Positions 33,817-44,500 of a DNA stretch of 55,996 nt are shown piece by piece. Source of the DNA: Selenomonas sp. oral taxon 126 (GTDB lineage: Bacteria; Bacillota; Negativicutes; Selenomonadales; Selenomonadaceae); contig NZ_CP016201.1 of NCBI RefSeq assembly GCF_001683335.1, positions 426,815-482,810 of the forward strand, given 5' to 3'. Below the pieces are notes generated by a model, which saw nothing but the letters and a program-made list of their open reading frames with translations, was not told the origin of the DNA and did not search any database. The translations under genes were made by a program, and so were the position numbers. Within the stretch, counting starts at the first letter, position 1. The number at the start of each line of letters is the position of its first letter.

Positions 33817-36285
33817 ATGTCTGAGAAAAGGAAAAAGAAACAGCTTGTTGCGGGCGTCCTGTGGATGCTGATGGTCGGTGCTCTGTCGCACCCCGCCGCA
33901 GCCGCCGAGACGACGCCCGCACCCGCCCCCGCGCAGGACGGTGCATACACAACCCCCGACATCACCGTCGAGGCGAAACGCCCCGCGTGGGAGGAGATCC
34001 TTTCCCCCGGCACCGTGACCGTCATTCGCCCCGAGGAGTTTCAGGGCGAGCAGAAGACCCTGCCCGACTTCCTCAAGATGGTGCCCGGCGTCCATGTACG
34101 CGAGGTCAACGGCAAGGGACAGTACACGACCGTGACCGTGCGCGGCTCGACGGCGGCACAGGTCGGTGTCTTTGTCGACGGCGTACTCACGAACCTCGGC
34201 GGCGACGCGGCGGTCGACATCTCGACCATCCCCGTCAGCAACGTCGAACGCATCGAGGTCTATCGCGGCTACATCCCCGCGCGCTTCGCAGGCACATTCA
34301 TCGGCGGCGTCATCAATATCGTGACGAAAAGGCCCACGGGCGCACACGGCTCGGCGGAGATCGGTCCCGGCTCCTTCGGCTCGCGGAAGGCATCCGTCGA
34401 GGTCACGGCCCCCGTCGGCAGCGGCAGCCTCCTCTTTGGCTTCAACCACGAGCAGCGCGACGGGGATTTTCCATATCACAGCTATGCGGCGGATCAGTTC
34501 TATACAAATACGCAGCTCGGAAAACAGGTACTGGACACGAGAAAAGAGCTGCAAGGCTATTTGTCCATGACTGCGACGGAGAAATCCGCATACGATGCTG
34601 CAAACGGCGCAGGTGCATGGCAAAGCAAGGTGGACAGCTGTGTTCAGTGGCTGGAAGATAACGGTGTGCGAGAATCCGACTCTGCAGACAATCCGCAGCG
34701 CCGGCGCAAGTACAATGATTACAGGAACACAGACCTGCTGATCAAATGGCAGAATGACGATTGGATGATCAAGGGGACATACAAGAAAGTAAATCGTCAC
34801 CTTCCGGACAGCCTGTGGGTTTCGACAAACAGCTATTTTGACATGATTGTACCGGGGCTGGAGACGGATCGATACGACCTCTACAAATACGACAGCCGCC
34901 GTCAGACGATTGATGCCGCAGAGCTGCTCGTCCAGCGCCGTTATATCGGAAAACGCTATGAATGGGGATGGATGATTGATTATCTGAACCAATCGAAGGA
35001 CTACCGTGCGGAGCACATTGACGACCGCCTGCGCAAGCAGATCAGGATACCCATGCGTGAGTGGAGTAAATACCGCTCCAACAAATACAACGTGCAGGTC
35101 GACGGAACTTATGAACTCGGCAAGAACAATATGCTGGACTTCCAGATGAACTACTCGCACGAGCGCATGAAAATTCAAGGCGACGGCTTGGATGATGTCA
35201 TTGATGATGTGCAGGCAGGCATCGGCAACCTCTGGGCGCAGATGCGCAATCAGTTCGATCAAAACATCTTCAACGTGCAGCTGCAGGATACGATCACGCT
35301 CGACAAACAGAGAACGTGGCAGCTGACGCCGGCGATCCGTTACAACCGCTCGGAGATTGTCGGCTACAGCAAGTTTGGTCGCTTCAATCCGCTAAAGACA
35401 TACCGCTGGGTACATCCCGAGGACAGTCAGGTCGACTCCAAAGTGACATGGCAGCTTGCACTCAAGAAGGAGTTTACCCCCCATTTCTCCATGCGCATGA
35501 CGGGTGGGACATACTTCCGTCTGCTCAACATGTATGAGATCGCGGGCGACGGTGCGGGCATTCTTCCGGCACCGATGGATTACCAGGGAAGCGGTGCGAA
35601 GTTCCCACAGCCGGAGTATGGCAAGCAGTTCGACCTCTCCGCCATCTGGGACGGCAGCGCGCTTGGCGCGGACAATCGGACGACACTGACGTATTTTTGG
35701 CGCGACACAGAGCGCATGCTATACCTCTATCGTGCAGGCCTCAACTACAGCTCGTATTTCAACGATATGCGCGGCAAGGCACATGGGATTGAGCTGCAGA
35801 CCAATTTTCACTGGAAGAAGTTCGACCTCGACCTTGAGGGAACCTATCTCCAGATCAGCGCACAGCGCAGAAACTCCTCCCCCGGCGTACACTACGGCTG
35901 GTCCGAGGTGCGTCCGACCTACCAGCCGAAATGGGAGGGCAATCTCCGCCTGACCTATCGCCCGACAGAGAAATGGCTCTTCTTCGGTGAGACACATCAT
36001 ATCTCAAAATACTACACACATTACGCCATTCCGCAGGTCAGCGATCCAATAGAAAAAGAACTCGCAGGACGCCCACAGGAAGCTCTGACCGTCGTCAATC
36101 TGGGACTCAAGTGGTCGCCGAAAAAGGACATGACATTGACGCTTGGCTGCAACGATGTATTTGATCGTGGGCCGCAGCTGCGCGTAAACAGTGTACAGAG
36201 GTATGGCAGCTCCCCCGGCAAGGTCAATATCGAATACCCGCTACAGGGGCGCAGCTACTATGCGACATTCCGTTATGAATTTTAG
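33817..36285 (+). CDS. TonB-dependent outer-membrane receptor, probably for cobalamin (BtuB-like)
   Basis: 822 residues. A signal peptide (QLVAGVLWMLMVGALSHPAAA) is followed by the plug domain at about 45-170: ITVEAKRPAWEEILSPGTVTVI, LPDFLKMVPGVHVREV, TTVTVRGSTAAQVGVFVDGV, VERIEVYRGYIPARFAGTFIGG and VINIVTKRP. A 22-strand-type barrel then ends YYATFRYEF with the terminal aromatic residue. ATG at 33817 follows ACGGAGG. It is the first gene behind a cobalamin riboswitch, which makes B12 or a corrinoid the likely cargo; the sequence alone does not fix it. The autotransporter gene starts 12 bases later, so the two are co-transcribed. TonB, ExbB and ExbD are not in the window. Confidence 0.88.
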   Translation: MSEKRKKKQLVAGVLWMLMVGALSHPAAAAETTPAPAPAQDGAYTTPDITVEAKRPAWEEILSPGTVTVIRPEEFQGEQKTLPDFLKMVPGVHVREVNGKGQYTTVTVRGSTAAQVGVFVDGVLTNLGGDAAVDISTIPVSNVERIEVYRGYIPARFAGTFIGGVINIVTKRPTGAHGSAEIGPGSFGSRKASVEVTAPVGSGSLLFGFNHEQRDGDFPYHSYAADQFYTNTQLGKQVLDTRKELQGYLSMTATEKSAYDAANGAGAWQSKVDSCVQWLEDNGVRESDSADNPQRRRKYNDYRNTDLLIKWQNDDWMIKGTYKKVNRHLPDSLWVSTNSYFDMIVPGLETDRYDLYKYDSRRQTIDAAELLVQRRYIGKRYEWGWMIDYLNQSKDYRAEHIDDRLRKQIRIPMREWSKYRSNKYNVQVDGTYELGKNNMLDFQMNYSHERMKIQGDGLDDVIDDVQAGIGNLWAQMRNQFDQNIFNVQLQDTITLDKQRTWQLTPAIRYNRSEIVGYSKFGRFNPLKTYRWVHPEDSQVDSKVTWQLALKKEFTPHFSMRMTGGTYFRLLNMYEIAGDGAGILPAPMDYQGSGAKFPQPEYGKQFDLSAIWDGSALGADNRTTLTYFWRDTERMLYLYRAGLNYSSYFNDMRGKAHGIELQTNFHWKKFDLDLEGTYLQISAQRRNSSPGVHYGWSEVRPTYQPKWEGNLRLTYRPTEKWLFFGETHHISKYYTHYAIPQVSDPIEKELAGRPQEALTVVNLGLKWSPKKDMTLTLGCNDVFDRGPQLRVNSVQRYGSSPGKVNIEYPLQGRSYYATFRYEF

Positions 36286-36297
36286 GGAGGAAAGACA

Positions 36298-39200
36298 ATG
36301 AAGATGCATTCAGGCAAACAGAAGCACTTGCAATTGGGGGCACTCGTTCTGTGCGGGCTGCTCTACGGCTCCGTGGCAAGTGCTGCAAATCTCGTGTCAA
36401 CGATTCCATCGGACTATGGAAACAGCGAGATGGGGACAGTCACTGGCTCGCGCGTAACGACGGATGTCAGCGCGACGCCCAAAGTAGGAGTTCTGAAGAA
36501 CCTCAACCGTGACCCTGCGTCCTTCGGATTCCATCAGAAGGGCAAAAGTCTGATTTTGCTGCGGCAGTACACCTACAGCACGACGGAACTGGAAGGAACC
36601 CAGCTCATCGACCCGAACTCTGAGGGGGCTGCTGCGTCGGTGGCAAACGGCAAGACGACCTCCGTACCGAATATGCACGCAGCGGCAGCCAGCGACGACT
36701 ATATCTATATGACGGGCTATGACCTCGGCCAGATTGGCGTCGTGAAACGGGACGGTAAGCGTCTGATAGAGAACAAACGCGCCATTGTCAATCTCAAAGA
36801 GGACATCAAGAAATACTGCGGCTACAACTTCACCGAGACGTTCCAGAACCTTGATGAAGACAAAAATGGTGTGAAGGGCAAGACCTACACGGGTGACCCG
36901 ACAAAGGCGATGGTGCACGGCGAGGCTCTGTTGGTCGAGGGACGCAAGCTCTACGTAGCTACATCCGTCAATCCGCTCGGCGACTATGATCCCTACGACG
37001 ACGGCTTCCTCATGCAGTACGATATTCAGGACGACGGCAGCCTGAAATTCGGCAGCTATACGCGCATCAGCCGCAACATCGACCAAGGTCGGCTCAATAA
37101 GTTCAACAATCACATCCTCGTCTCCTGCATCGGCGGCTATCAGCATTACAATGGCACGGGAAACACGCATTACACGGCGATCAACGTGGCGAAGACCGAT
37201 GCAAACGGTAAGCTGACGAGTACGACGCAGAAGCGCGTCGTACTGCCGCAGCATGTCAAAGGCACCGATCAGGACATACGCGATCTCAAAATTCTGCCAA
37301 ACGGCACGGCGTATGTCATGACGTATAATCTCTCTCCGAGCGGCAGTCAAATTGATGCGAATGTCTACCAGACGACCGTATCCAACCTGCTATCCGATCA
37401 TCCGGCCAATTGGACGCATATCACTTCCGTTACGCAGCGGGAAGGCTGGTTCGGCAAGCTCAATGCCGAGTACTACACGAAACGCCTGTGGCTCGAACTC
37501 GGCGATACGTTGAGTGTCTTTACGGATGGCGACGATGCGGAGAGGTATTCTTGGCAGGCAAAGGATTTCTCCGACAACAAGGCATTCTCCCGCTTCAACA
37601 AGGTCACGATGCTCGAACCGGATCATGTCTATGGCAGTACCGCCTCCGTCGTGCTCGCAGTGCCTGCAGCAGCAAACGATAATGCCGTGTGGCAAACCGG
37701 CACAGCGCTTACAGACAGTATCACACAATCGCAGAATTTCAGCAGCGATACACTTGTGCGCATCGGCAAGGACAAGCTCGGCGACAAAAAGACGAACGTC
37801 CTTGCTGCGATTTATGCATCGGATAACAATATAAACATCAACGCCGCAGGGCATAAGCTCAATCTCCAAGTAGAGAACACCGTCGGCAATCCGACGGGCA
37901 TCTATGCTGGAAATGGCAAGAATGTTACCGTGACTGCACGCGAAGTCAACATCATCACGAAGGGCTTTGCGAACGGCAATACGCTGACGAACGCCATTCA
38001 GCTCGATGCCTCGAAAAATAAACCTACACAGATCACGATCAACGCCCCCGTCAACATCTCGATGACAGGCGGCTACGGCGGTAACGGTGTCGCCGTGCAA
38101 AAGAGTGATCGTCTTGGCGAGAAGTCGTATGCGGCGCGCAAAGCTTCCACCATTCATATCACCAAAGATCTGAAGATCGCAGGCGCGCGCACGGACGAAT
38201 GGGGCATCCCCATCAACCGCGAAAATGTATTCTCTCGCTTCAACAACGCAGGCATCCTCACGCAGGTTGAAAAGAGCAATGTGACCGTAGACGGGAATGT
38301 GGATATGACCGTCTACGGCAACGGCGTGACGACGAATGCGAAGGACAGCAGCGTCCACATCGGCGGCGGCGCAATCCAGGTTCCCGCCGGTATGAAGTAC
38401 AGCTACTATGCCCTTGGCGCATATCAGGGCACCATCAATATGAATACAGGCGCGGACGGCGCAACGCCCGGCACACGCGACGTGAAGCTCAACGGCGATC
38501 TCTTTGCGCTGTCCACCGGAAAACTGAATGTCGCCCTCACCACAGCGAACTCCTATCTGCACGGTCTCGTCGATAACGGCGGCACGGCGAATCTCTATCT
38601 GCAGAACGGCGCACAGTGGACGAACGAGGCGCGCAACGCACGCTACTATCAGGACGACGAAGACAAGGGCGCGGGCACCTTCACGGATGGCAAATATACC
38701 CCGAAGAGCCGCGTTACGAATTTCCACGGCGGCACGAGTGCAGCGACGCGCGGCTTCATCTTCCAGAAGAACGCACAGGAGCTTACCCTTGACAACTACA
38801 GTGGCCATACGAAGGTTGTCTATGAGCATGATGCTGCAACGCCAACCACGATGAAGGGCGGTGACGTCCGCATTGGAAAGGCAGCGGCAAACAGCGGCAT
38901 CACGATCTCAACGCACAACGCGGGACTCAATACGAACTCGACGAAGGCAGCGGATGTGAACCTCGTGAGCGCGACACTGAATGCGCTGGCAAACAAGCTC
39001 TACTACACGGCGTATACGACGGGAGAGCGTAACCTCTCAGGTACGGCAGAGATCGCAGAGGGCCTTGTCTCTTCCTCGGCAACGCTGAAGCTTGCGCCGA
39101 TCACATTCCGCAGCGAAAACGGACAGGGGCAATACACCTATGTGCCGGCAACAGATCCGGAACCAAAGCCAAACCCGGATCCTAAGCCGCCGACGCCGAA

Positions 39201-41388
39201 TCCTGATCCAAAACCTAATCCGGATCCCAAGCCGCCGACGCCGAATCCTGATCCAAAACCAAACCCGGATCCTAAGCCGCCGACGCCGACCCCTGATCCG
39301 AAGCCAACACCGGATCCTAAGCCGACGCCTGATCCGAAACCGGAGCCAAAGCCGGAGCAGAGAACAGAGTTCTCGACCGGAATCACAGGGGACGAGAGCA
39401 AGGATGCAGCATACAAGGATGGTGGCGTGCGCAACAAGGATGGCGTCTATGTATTTGGAAAATCGACGACCGTCACCGCACCGACAGGGATTGCCGCCAT
39501 CAAGGAGCACCCCGTCACCGTTACGACCGCTCCCGGCGCAACGCTGAAGCTCGCTGCGCAGACGACAGGTATCGATGCGGCAGCCGATGCGAGCGTCAAG
39601 ATCTCGGGCGAGCGTTTGGATGTGCGCACACCGCAGGAGGAAGGTACGCACAGCATCAGAGCGGCACGGAACGCCAAGGTGGACATCGCCTCCGGATTCG
39701 ACATCAAGGGTGCCGTAGAAAACATGGGCGGCATCATCACATTGAACGACATGGGCAAGACCAGCACATTCTCCGGCGATGTCTATCAGCGCGGCGGCGT
39801 GTTCAACCTGACACTCAGCGGCAAGGATTCGCGTGCACAGAGTGCGATTCGCAACAACGGCGGCACAGTGAACATCGACCTCTCGGGCGACGGTGCACAG
39901 TTCACGGGCAGCATCCGCAAGCTGAGCACGATGTCCTCCGCACTGCGGGCAGCCCCCTCCGCTCCGGGGCAGAACCTCCGCCTTGGCGCAAAGGCAACGT
40001 GGAACGTCACAGACGCCTCGGATATTACGAACCTCACAGCAGAGGGCGGACGCATCGTCCAGCAGTCGGACGGCGTTCTGAACATCAAGAACTACACGGG
40101 CAAAGCGACCGTGTTCTACGAAGGAACGGCGGACAAGGACGGCAAACTGACGCTCGCGAAGAATGGCAAAGTCCAAGTACAGAACGTCACGGGGACGAAG
40201 AACCACCTCACCTTTGCCACCAAGGCATTTGGCGAGTCGGAGGAGGCGGAGAAGAAAGTCGCCGCCGCGCTTGCGGGACAGTTCCGCTATACCGGGGATC
40301 GCGCGGCGAACATCAAGAACAACGCGCTCAAGAACCTCGATCTCGACGTCGTCATCGGCGAGGGCATCCTGAAATCCGAAGTGACGTACCAGATGCTCCT
40401 CGACCCTGCAACGGGCACGGCGAGCGGCATCAAGGAAATCGCACGTCCCCTGATCGGCAGCTACGAGACGCAGGTCATGCGCGGCGTCAAGTCCGCCATG
40501 GCATCGTCTGCGATGGCGTGGCGCGCCGAGGCGAACGACCTCATGAAGCGCATGGGCGATCTCAGACTTTCTCCTGAGGATGCAGGTCTCTGGGCGCACA
40601 TCTATCGCGGCAAATCCTCGAGCGACAAGGACGGCATGGACTATGATCTGAACTATACGACCATCCAGATCGGCTACGACAAACAGGCGGGTGCGGACTG
40701 GCGCATCGGTGTCGCGGGCAGCTACATGAGCGGCAGTTCCTCCTATGCGTACGGCAGCGGCAAGAGCAAAGAGGGCAACTTCGGCGTCTACGGCACGTGG
40801 ACGGGCAAATCCGGACAGTACGTCGATCTCATCGCCAAGATCGGCCGCCTCTCGAACGACTTCACCGTGTCCAATCCTGATGGGCTCTATGTCAAGGGCG
40901 ACTACAAGACATGGGGTATGTCCATGTCCGCAGAGTACGGAAAACGCATCGCCATGGCGGGCGGCACCTACATCGAGCCGCAGGCAGAACTCATCTACAC
41001 GCATCTGAACGGTGCGAACTACACGGGGCTCAGCAGCTACACATTCCATGGCGGCTCCTATCCGGATCTCGAGATCCGACAGGGCGCGATGAACAGCTTC
41101 ATCGGGCGCATCGGCATCGGGTTCGGCAAAGAGACGGAGCGCAGCACCTGCTTTGCAAAACTCTCTCTCTATCACGAGTTTGCGGGCAGCCTCTCCACCG
41201 ACTACATCGTCCCGACACAGGAAAAGAACACGCAGCTGGACTTCAAAGACACATGGATCGGTGTCCAGCTCGGCGGCACGATGAAGCTCAGCGACCGTAC
41301 GAATCTCTACGGCAGCTTTGAGAAGACCTTCGCCGGCGATGTAAAGACCGACTGGCGTATCGACGCAGGGCTTCGCTGGAACTTCTGA
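36298..41388 (+). CDS. Autotransporter with N-terminal propeller-like domain (paralog 1)
   Basis: 1696 residues. The signal peptide (LGALVLCGLLYGSVASAANL) is close to those of the next two paralogs. Residues 31-480 form a domain of repeated strand groups such as DDYIYMTGYDLGQIGVVKRDG, GEALLVEGRKLYVATSV, LMQYDIQDDGSLKFGSYTRI and RDLKILPNGTAYVMTYNL, which by eye suits a beta-propeller of six or seven blades. Residues 481-950 are a beta-helix, 951-1020 a Pro-Asp-Pro-Lys repeat linker, 1021-1385 a second beta-helix, and 1386-1696 the barrel (MAWRAEANDLMKRMGDLRLS ... RWNF). GGGAGG precedes the ATG, 12 bases after the receptor gene. Surface display is certain in outline; ligand binding is inferred from context. 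Confidence 0.92.
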   Translation: MKMHSGKQKHLQLGALVLCGLLYGSVASAANLVSTIPSDYGNSEMGTVTGSRVTTDVSATPKVGVLKNLNRDPASFGFHQKGKSLILLRQYTYSTTELEGTQLIDPNSEGAAASVANGKTTSVPNMHAAAASDDYIYMTGYDLGQIGVVKRDGKRLIENKRAIVNLKEDIKKYCGYNFTETFQNLDEDKNGVKGKTYTGDPTKAMVHGEALLVEGRKLYVATSVNPLGDYDPYDDGFLMQYDIQDDGSLKFGSYTRISRNIDQGRLNKFNNHILVSCIGGYQHYNGTGNTHYTAINVAKTDANGKLTSTTQKRVVLPQHVKGTDQDIRDLKILPNGTAYVMTYNLSPSGSQIDANVYQTTVSNLLSDHPANWTHITSVTQREGWFGKLNAEYYTKRLWLELGDTLSVFTDGDDAERYSWQAKDFSDNKAFSRFNKVTMLEPDHVYGSTASVVLAVPAAANDNAVWQTGTALTDSITQSQNFSSDTLVRIGKDKLGDKKTNVLAAIYASDNNININAAGHKLNLQVENTVGNPTGIYAGNGKNVTVTAREVNIITKGFANGNTLTNAIQLDASKNKPTQITINAPVNISMTGGYGGNGVAVQKSDRLGEKSYAARKASTIHITKDLKIAGARTDEWGIPINRENVFSRFNNAGILTQVEKSNVTVDGNVDMTVYGNGVTTNAKDSSVHIGGGAIQVPAGMKYSYYALGAYQGTINMNTGADGATPGTRDVKLNGDLFALSTGKLNVALTTANSYLHGLVDNGGTANLYLQNGAQWTNEARNARYYQDDEDKGAGTFTDGKYTPKSRVTNFHGGTSAATRGFIFQKNAQELTLDNYSGHTKVVYEHDAATPTTMKGGDVRIGKAAANSGITISTHNAGLNTNSTKAADVNLVSATLNALANKLYYTAYTTGERNLSGTAEIAEGLVSSSATLKLAPITFRSENGQGQYTYVPATDPEPKPNPDPKPPTPNPDPKPNPDPKPPTPNPDPKPNPDPKPPTPTPDPKPTPDPKPTPDPKPEPKPEQRTEFSTGITGDESKDAAYKDGGVRNKDGVYVFGKSTTVTAPTGIAAIKEHPVTVTTAPGATLKLAAQTTGIDAAADASVKISGERLDVRTPQEEGTHSIRAARNAKVDIASGFDIKGAVENMGGIITLNDMGKTSTFSGDVYQRGGVFNLTLSGKDSRAQSAIRNNGGTVNIDLSGDGAQFTGSIRKLSTMSSALRAAPSAPGQNLRLGAKATWNVTDASDITNLTAEGGRIVQQSDGVLNIKNYTGKATVFYEGTADKDGKLTLAKNGKVQVQNVTGTKNHLTFATKAFGESEEAEKKVAAALAGQFRYTGDRAANIKNNALKNLDLDVVIGEGILKSEVTYQMLLDPATGTASGIKEIARPLIGSYETQVMRGVKSAMASSAMAWRAEANDLMKRMGDLRLSPEDAGLWAHIYRGKSSSDKDGMDYDLNYTTIQIGYDKQAGADWRIGVAGSYMSGSSSYAYGSGKSKEGNFGVYGTWTGKSGQYVDLIAKIGRLSNDFTVSNPDGLYVKGDYKTWGMSMSAEYGKRIAMAGGTYIEPQAELIYTHLNGANYTGLSSYTFHGGSYPDLEIRQGAMNSFIGRIGIGFGKETERSTCFAKLSLYHEFAGSLSTDYIVPTQEKNTQLDFKDTWIGVQLGGTMKLSDRTNLYGSFEKTFAGDVKTDWRIDAGLRWNF
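39153..39360 (+). repeat. Proline-rich tandem repeat in paralog 1
   Basis: About three copies of a 45-bp unit (NPDPKPPTPNPDPKP), with shorter variants at the end (TPDPKPTPDPKPEPKPEQ). It encodes a stiff spacer between two passenger parts. Confidence 0.85.
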
Positions 41389-41422
41389 CACCATCTGCAA
41401 AAACGGTGACATGCTGTGAGAG

Positions 41423-41450
41423 ACAAGAAGCAGGCATCCCTTCTTCTTGT
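41423..41450 (+). terminator. Hairpin between autotransporter genes 1 and 2
   Basis: ACAAGAAG and CTTCTTGT pair across 12 bases. Only TTCC follows, so it is at best a partial terminator or a stabilising stem. Confidence 0.4.
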
Positions 41451-41510
41451 TTCCACAGCATTGTATGCCACAGGGATAGGACACCATGACAAAGGTAAAG
41501 GAGTAAGACC

Positions 41511-44500
41511 ATGAGGAAAGGATTTTTTTGCAGACGAAATCGTGTGCGTCTGAGCACGCTCGTCATGAGCGGGCTGCTCTGCGCGTCCACTGCGAGTGCT
41601 GCGGCATTGGTGGCAGGTGCTGCGGCAGATCCCGCGAACGGACAGCCCGGCACATTCTACGCGGATCAGACGGCGACAGAGTTCACGACGCAGCTGACCG
41701 GTGACGAAGACAAGGACGACGAATACATTGATGCGGATGTGCGGCAGGACGATGACAGCTACCTGTTCACCAAGGATTCGACGATCACCTATCAAAACAG
41801 CTCACCGTCAAGGAGCGGTGCGATCTATGCCAAAAAGAATTTGACGATCGATGCCTCAGGGCACATACTGACGATCAAGACCGGCGGAGAGGAAGAACGG
41901 GTCACGGAAGCCGCCGGTATCCGTCTCGCACCCACAAAGATCGCCAATATCAAAGCAGGTACACTCCGCCTGTTTGTGAACGATGAAAACTCTGCGGCTT
42001 CCCTGAAAAAAGCATACGGCATCCAAGGAGACAAGGGCACACTGAACATCACCGGCATGACGGAGATGGAGGTCAGCGGCACGGAGGTCAGTCATGGCGT
42101 CCACGCTTATCAGGATGACAAAATGACGCTGGACGGACTCAGGGCAAAGGTGAATACATCTGCGGAAAATTCGGCTGCGCTCTATGTCGGCTATACGGGA
42201 CGCATCAGCGTAAACGTCAGGGACGGTGCAGCGGGCAGCAATGTGGTTCGCTTGGATGGCAATGTCGTCTCGCAAGATGCACAGAGCCATATAGATGTTG
42301 CTCTCACAGGTCCTACATCGTATCTCAAGGGGCTTGCCTTTGGCAACGGTACGCTCAATATGTGGCTGCAAAACGGCGCCGCATGGCACAACGTGAATCA
42401 AGGTGCAGCACTGCCGAAGTCTTATTGGGGCAGTCGTATCACATCCCTCACCGGTGGAGCTTCGCCGGAACGCGCCGGTCTGATCTTCCAGAATGAGGCC
42501 AATACCATCGCCGTTGACCAATACAGCGGATATACGCGCGTATTCTATAAGCACGATGCCGCCGCCCCGAAGAAACTCGTCGGCGGTGCGCTGCTGATCA
42601 ATCATGCGGCTGCGGGCAGCGGCGTCACGATGGTTACGGACAATGCGGGACTGAATACGGATTCGACGGCAGCAGCCGATGTGAAACTCGTGGATGAGAC
42701 GCTCGGCGCACTGGCGAACAAACTTTGGTATCGCGCCTATAAGGACGGCGAACGAAACCTGACGGGCAAAGTGGAAATCGCCGAAGGGCTGACGGCGACG
42801 TCTGCAAGCAAACGCATCGAGAACATGACCTTTGATGCGGCAAGTGGAAAGGGCATCTACGGCACCCCGCCTTCCACTGAGCAGACAAAGACGGCGTTCA
42901 CTACGGGCCTCACCGGCGAGGCGACGCGTGACGCCGAATACACGGAGGCAGGCGTGCGTCAAGAAGACGGGAGCTTTGTATTTACGAAGGATTCAAAGAT
43001 CACCGCCGGCGAGACCGAGATCAAGGCCGGCGCTTGGCTCACAACATTCAGTGCAGCGGTCTCGAATTCCGACATAAAGACGCCCGTGAATATCGATCTG
43101 AAAGGTCACAACCTCACGGTCAATACCAAGACAGACATCAGCACGGTCGGGATCACAGCCATCGGCAACGGAGCGCAGCTGAATATCAACAACGCCGGCG
43201 CGATTACCGTCAATGCGGAGAATACGGGCGGCGCTCAAACAGCCGCCGTCTACGCCAACAGCGGCGGCAAGGTGCACATCAAGAACGGCGGCGGTGACCT
43301 CGAATCCAAGATACTCAAGGTGCGTGCCAACAATGTAAGCACCAAGACAAATGTCGCTGTCATCAAGACGATGAACGGCGTGCCGGGCGCGGAATCCAAC
43401 ATCACGATTGACGGACTCGTCGATGTTCTGGCAGAAGGGAACAAGGAGAAGAACAGCGGTGCGAATGAAGCCGTCAGTGCCGTTGCCTCGACGATCGACA
43501 TCGGCGGCGGCAAGATTATAACCAGGGGAGATACATGGGCGGCAATCCGTGCCTACGGCGAATTTGTCACGCAAAATACGGGCGTGGTCAACTTCAACGT
43601 CAAAAAGAATGCGTCCGGTATGGCGATTGATGCCGGTACGAACCGTGCCGTCATCGAGGGCGACTTCTCCACGAACGGCGGCATGGGAACAAAGGGGCGC
43701 ATCAGTGTCGGTCTTTCGACGGCGGAGTCCTACTGGCTCGGCAACTATGTCGATACACACGGCTACGGCGTAACGCAGGGACAATACGGCAGCGTCAACC
43801 TCTTCATGAAGAACGGCTCCTACTGGAAGGGCTTTGCGAGCGGCGTCATGAACGTCGAGATGGCAGGTGCCAATACAAAGTGGATCGGCTTCAACATCGA
43901 AGACAATATGAAGCTCACGCTCAATGACGGTGCGACATGGTACAACGCGATCACGCCGGAGCAGAAGGGCTGGAAGGACGTCGCTGCCATCAGCCGTGTC
44001 AAGCATTTCAGCGGCAATGGCGGATTTATCGATATGACGGGAACAAACCGCTTCCTTGGACTCGGCGACAGTCTCGACCAGACGGGCGTTCCCGGTGCTG
44101 CCGTGCAGGGAAAATGCTCGGCAATCATAGAAAAGGGGCTTGGTGAGACCGGCAATCTCGAAATCGAAGAGTTCAGCGGCAATACGACCATGCGCTATCG
44201 CCATGACACTGCATCGCCGACGACGGTCTACGGCGGCACGACCACCATCAAAAAAGCGACAGCCGGAAGCTCCATTACCATGCTGACGGATAGTGCCGGA
44301 CTCAATACGGAGTCGCAGAAAGCGTCGGATGTGAACCTCGTCAGCGCAACACTCGACGCCCTCGCAAAGAAGCTCTACTACACGGCATATACGACGAATG
44401 AGCGCAACCTCACGGGCAAGGCGACGATTGCCGAGGGGCTGACGGCATCGTCCGCCTCGAAGCGCGTCGAGAACATCACGTTCGACGAGGCGACGGGACA

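Noticed and set aside
39153-39360. CRISPR-like or other spaced repeats
   Set aside because: The repeats encode an in-frame proline-rich linker without unique spacers; no CRISPR array or cas gene was seen in the window.
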